Shown here one piece after another: positions 12,768-13,835 of a stretch of 13,835 nucleotides of DNA (within the stretch, counting starts at the first letter, position 1; the number at the start of each line of letters is the position of its first letter). The position numbers and the translations under genes were made by a program. The stretch spans positions 1-13,835 of the forward strand of contig CAZFIO010000045.1 in the NCBI GenBank assembly GCA_964519585.1. Direction: 5' to 3'. Under the pieces are notes generated by a model. That model was not told the DNA's origin and did no database searches. It saw only the letters and a program-made list of their open reading frames with translations. Source of the DNA: CAZFIO01 sp964519585 (GTDB lineage: Bacteria; Bacillota; Clostridia; Tissierellales; Tissierellaceae).

Positions 12768-13649
12768 TCATTTATCTTTTTCATAATAATCTAAAAATGA
12801 ATGCTTTTTACCTTCTTTATCCCAGCCTAATATTCCTTCCATGTTTACATTTTCTGCTGCCCTAAATATTGACATATCAACATTTTGGAAGTTTTCTTTT
12901 AGCTCTTCTATCAAATCTTTTATCTCAAATCTTTTGTTTCCTATTTTTTTTGCTGCCACCATACAGGCACAGTTTAAGGGCCAAATCCCACTTCTTTGGA
13001 TAAATCTCTTTATATATTCTTCTTCAATTAAGTATAGCGGCCTTATTAGGTCCATGTTCTCAAAGTTTTGTGCCTTAAGTTTTGGCATCATGGTTTTAAA
13101 GCTACCTGCACAAAGTAGATTTAACATGGTAGTTTCTATAACATCATTGAAGTGATGACCTAGGGCCAGCTTATTGCAGCCTAGTTCTTGAGCCTTACCA
13201 TATAAGGCTCCTCTCCTCATGCGGGCACACATATAGCAGGGGTAGTCTCCAGCTATTCTATCAGCTACCTTAAATACATCAGTTTCATATATATGGACAG
13301 GAATATTTAAATAGTCACAGTTTTCTTCTAGCAGGAGTCTAATTTCCTTATGATATCCTGGGTCCATGGCTATAAATTCTAATTCAAAGTTTTGATTACC
13401 GTGTTTATACAATTCCTGAAACAATTTTGCCATTAGCAAACTATCTTTCCCTCCAGATATGGCTACAGCTATTTTATCACCATCTTGGATTAGATCATAT
13501 TCTTTTATTGCCTTTATAAATTTACTCCATATATGTTTTCTATAGGTCTTAATTAAAGATCTTTCTATCTCTTCCAAGGGAAGTTTATCATTAAAGGGTG
13601 CAAGTATATCACAAGTGCCCCCACCTAGTTTGTCAAATGTTTCTTTCAA
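12768..13649 (-). CDS. TtcA-like PP-loop ATPase (tRNA thiolation family)
   Basis: Cytoplasmic ATP-dependent sulfurtransferase-type enzyme of 293 residues. In TtcA this family adenylates C32 of certain tRNAs and inserts sulfur with a 4Fe-4S cluster. Visible: PP-loop SGGKDS (65-70); the cluster pair C138/C141 in PCYMCARMRRGALY; LALGHHFNDVIETTMLNLL; and further cysteines C227/C229 in PLNCACM, one matching the third cluster ligand. An N-terminal extension (GGGTCDIL) precedes the core. The start is a TTG at 13649, five or six bases after GGAGTGA; no ATG fits. The exact tRNA target is unproven, as several TtcA-like paralogues exist in Clostridia. Confidence 0.85.
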   Translation of the reverse strand: MKETFDKLGGGTCDILAPFNDKLPLEEIERSLIKTYRKHIWSKFIKAIKEYDLIQDGDKIAVAISGGKDSLLMAKLFQELYKHGNQNFELEFIAMDPGYHKEIRLLLEENCDYLNIPVHIYETDVFKVADRIAGDYPCYMCARMRRGALYGKAQELGCNKLALGHHFNDVIETTMLNLLCAGSFKTMMPKLKAQNFENMDLIRPLYLIEEEYIKRFIQRSGIWPLNCACMVAAKKIGNKRFEIKDLIEELKENFQNVDMSIFRAAENVNMEGILGWDKEGKKHSFLDYYEKDK

Positions 13650-13689
13650 AATATATCACTCCATAAATTTATCTGTATTCATCTAGTAT

Positions 13690-13719
13690 ACTATAGATTT
13701 GGGTAAATTAAAATTGCAA
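13690..13719 (-). promoter_or_regulatory. Promoter of the ttcA-like gene
   Basis: Minus strand TTGCAA (13719-13714), an 18-base spacer, then TATAGT (13695-13690). The ribosome binding site GGAGTG and TTG start follow about 40 bases later. Confidence 0.5.
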
Positions 13720-13730
13720 AAATTAATATC

Positions 13731-13752
13731 TCCCTTACAGATTTGTAAGGGA
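13731..13752. repeat. Perfect 9-bp inverted repeat upstream of the ttcA-like gene
   Basis: TCCCTTACA (13731-13739), GATT, TGTAAGGGA (13744-13752). On the minus strand the nearest T-run (ATTTTT) starts about nine bases after the stem, so it may be a weak terminator of a gene to the right or an operator next to the promoter at 13690-13719. The remaining bases to the window edge (13753-13835) show no gene I can support. Confidence 0.6.
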
Positions 13753-13835
13753 AATGGTATTGCCGGCCCGCTGATGGACAATAGGAGAATAAAGTGCAAC
13801 AAATCTAACCAGATATGTTCGAATAAATATTTAAA

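Noticed and set aside
12749..12784. Longer start for the YczE-like gene at 12784
   Set aside because: No ribosome binding site and overlap with the upstream stop; the ATG at 12748 has AAGGGG at a good distance.
13779..13790. Isolated ACAATAGG-like match to the 11-bp repeat near the right edge
   Set aside because: Only one partial unit, with no neighbours at 11-base spacing.

Overview
The window is a stretch of chromosome from an AT-rich, low-GC Firmicute. The general style (A/T-rich codons, strong GGAGG-type ribosome binding sites, close operons, TTG and GTG starts) suggests a Clostridia/Tissierellia-type anaerobe, but nothing here fixes the genus. A run of ten Ns at 6805-6814 inside a reading frame shows that this is a scaffolded draft or metagenome assembly.

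Layout, left to right. Positions 1-1966 carry livH and livM (minus strand), the two permeases of a branched-chain amino acid ABC importer; a ribosome binding site at the left edge implies the next gene, probably livG, just outside. The 5' region of livH (1967-2430) has a good sigma-A-type promoter and a possible 8-residue Leu/Ile leader peptide. Next come a GntR/FCD regulator (2431-3135, minus), with its terminator, and a complete IS481-type insertion sequence (3303-4452) in the regulator's upstream region. The IS lies between two copies of a 26-bp direct repeat that contains a short palindrome. Positions 4569-8464 are a minus-strand operon phnD-phnC-phnE-nth: a phosphonate-type ABC importer (PhnE is a fused double permease) followed by an endonuclease III that has lost all four iron-sulfur cysteines. 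Next is a trypsin-like HtrA protease (minus, 8639-9823), divergent from an OmpR-type response regulator and sensor kinase pair (plus, 10068-12055); this arrangement fits an envelope-stress module. A bidirectional terminator separates the kinase from a minus-strand pair, a YczE-like membrane protein and a TtcA-like PP-loop sulfurtransferase (12062-13649).

The most unusual feature is a family of 11-bp tandem repeats (consensus AACNATNGTTN, with GGGG/CCCC variants at the ends) found in the 5' leaders of two unrelated genes. One array (5212-5288) starts two bases after the phnE stop and runs into the nth ribosome binding site. The other (9987-10052) starts at the predicted transcription start of the response regulator and runs into its ribosome binding site. 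In both, the ends are inverted repeats, and one base pair of the arms differs between the arrays in a compensatory way. This looks like a recurrent leader element of unknown function.

Other points: the IS transposase start lies in an 11-bp inverted repeat whose far arm is upstream of the IS's own promoter, as in read-through protection of other IS families; and a set of 10-12-bp-spaced heptamers stands where the -35 box of phnD should be.
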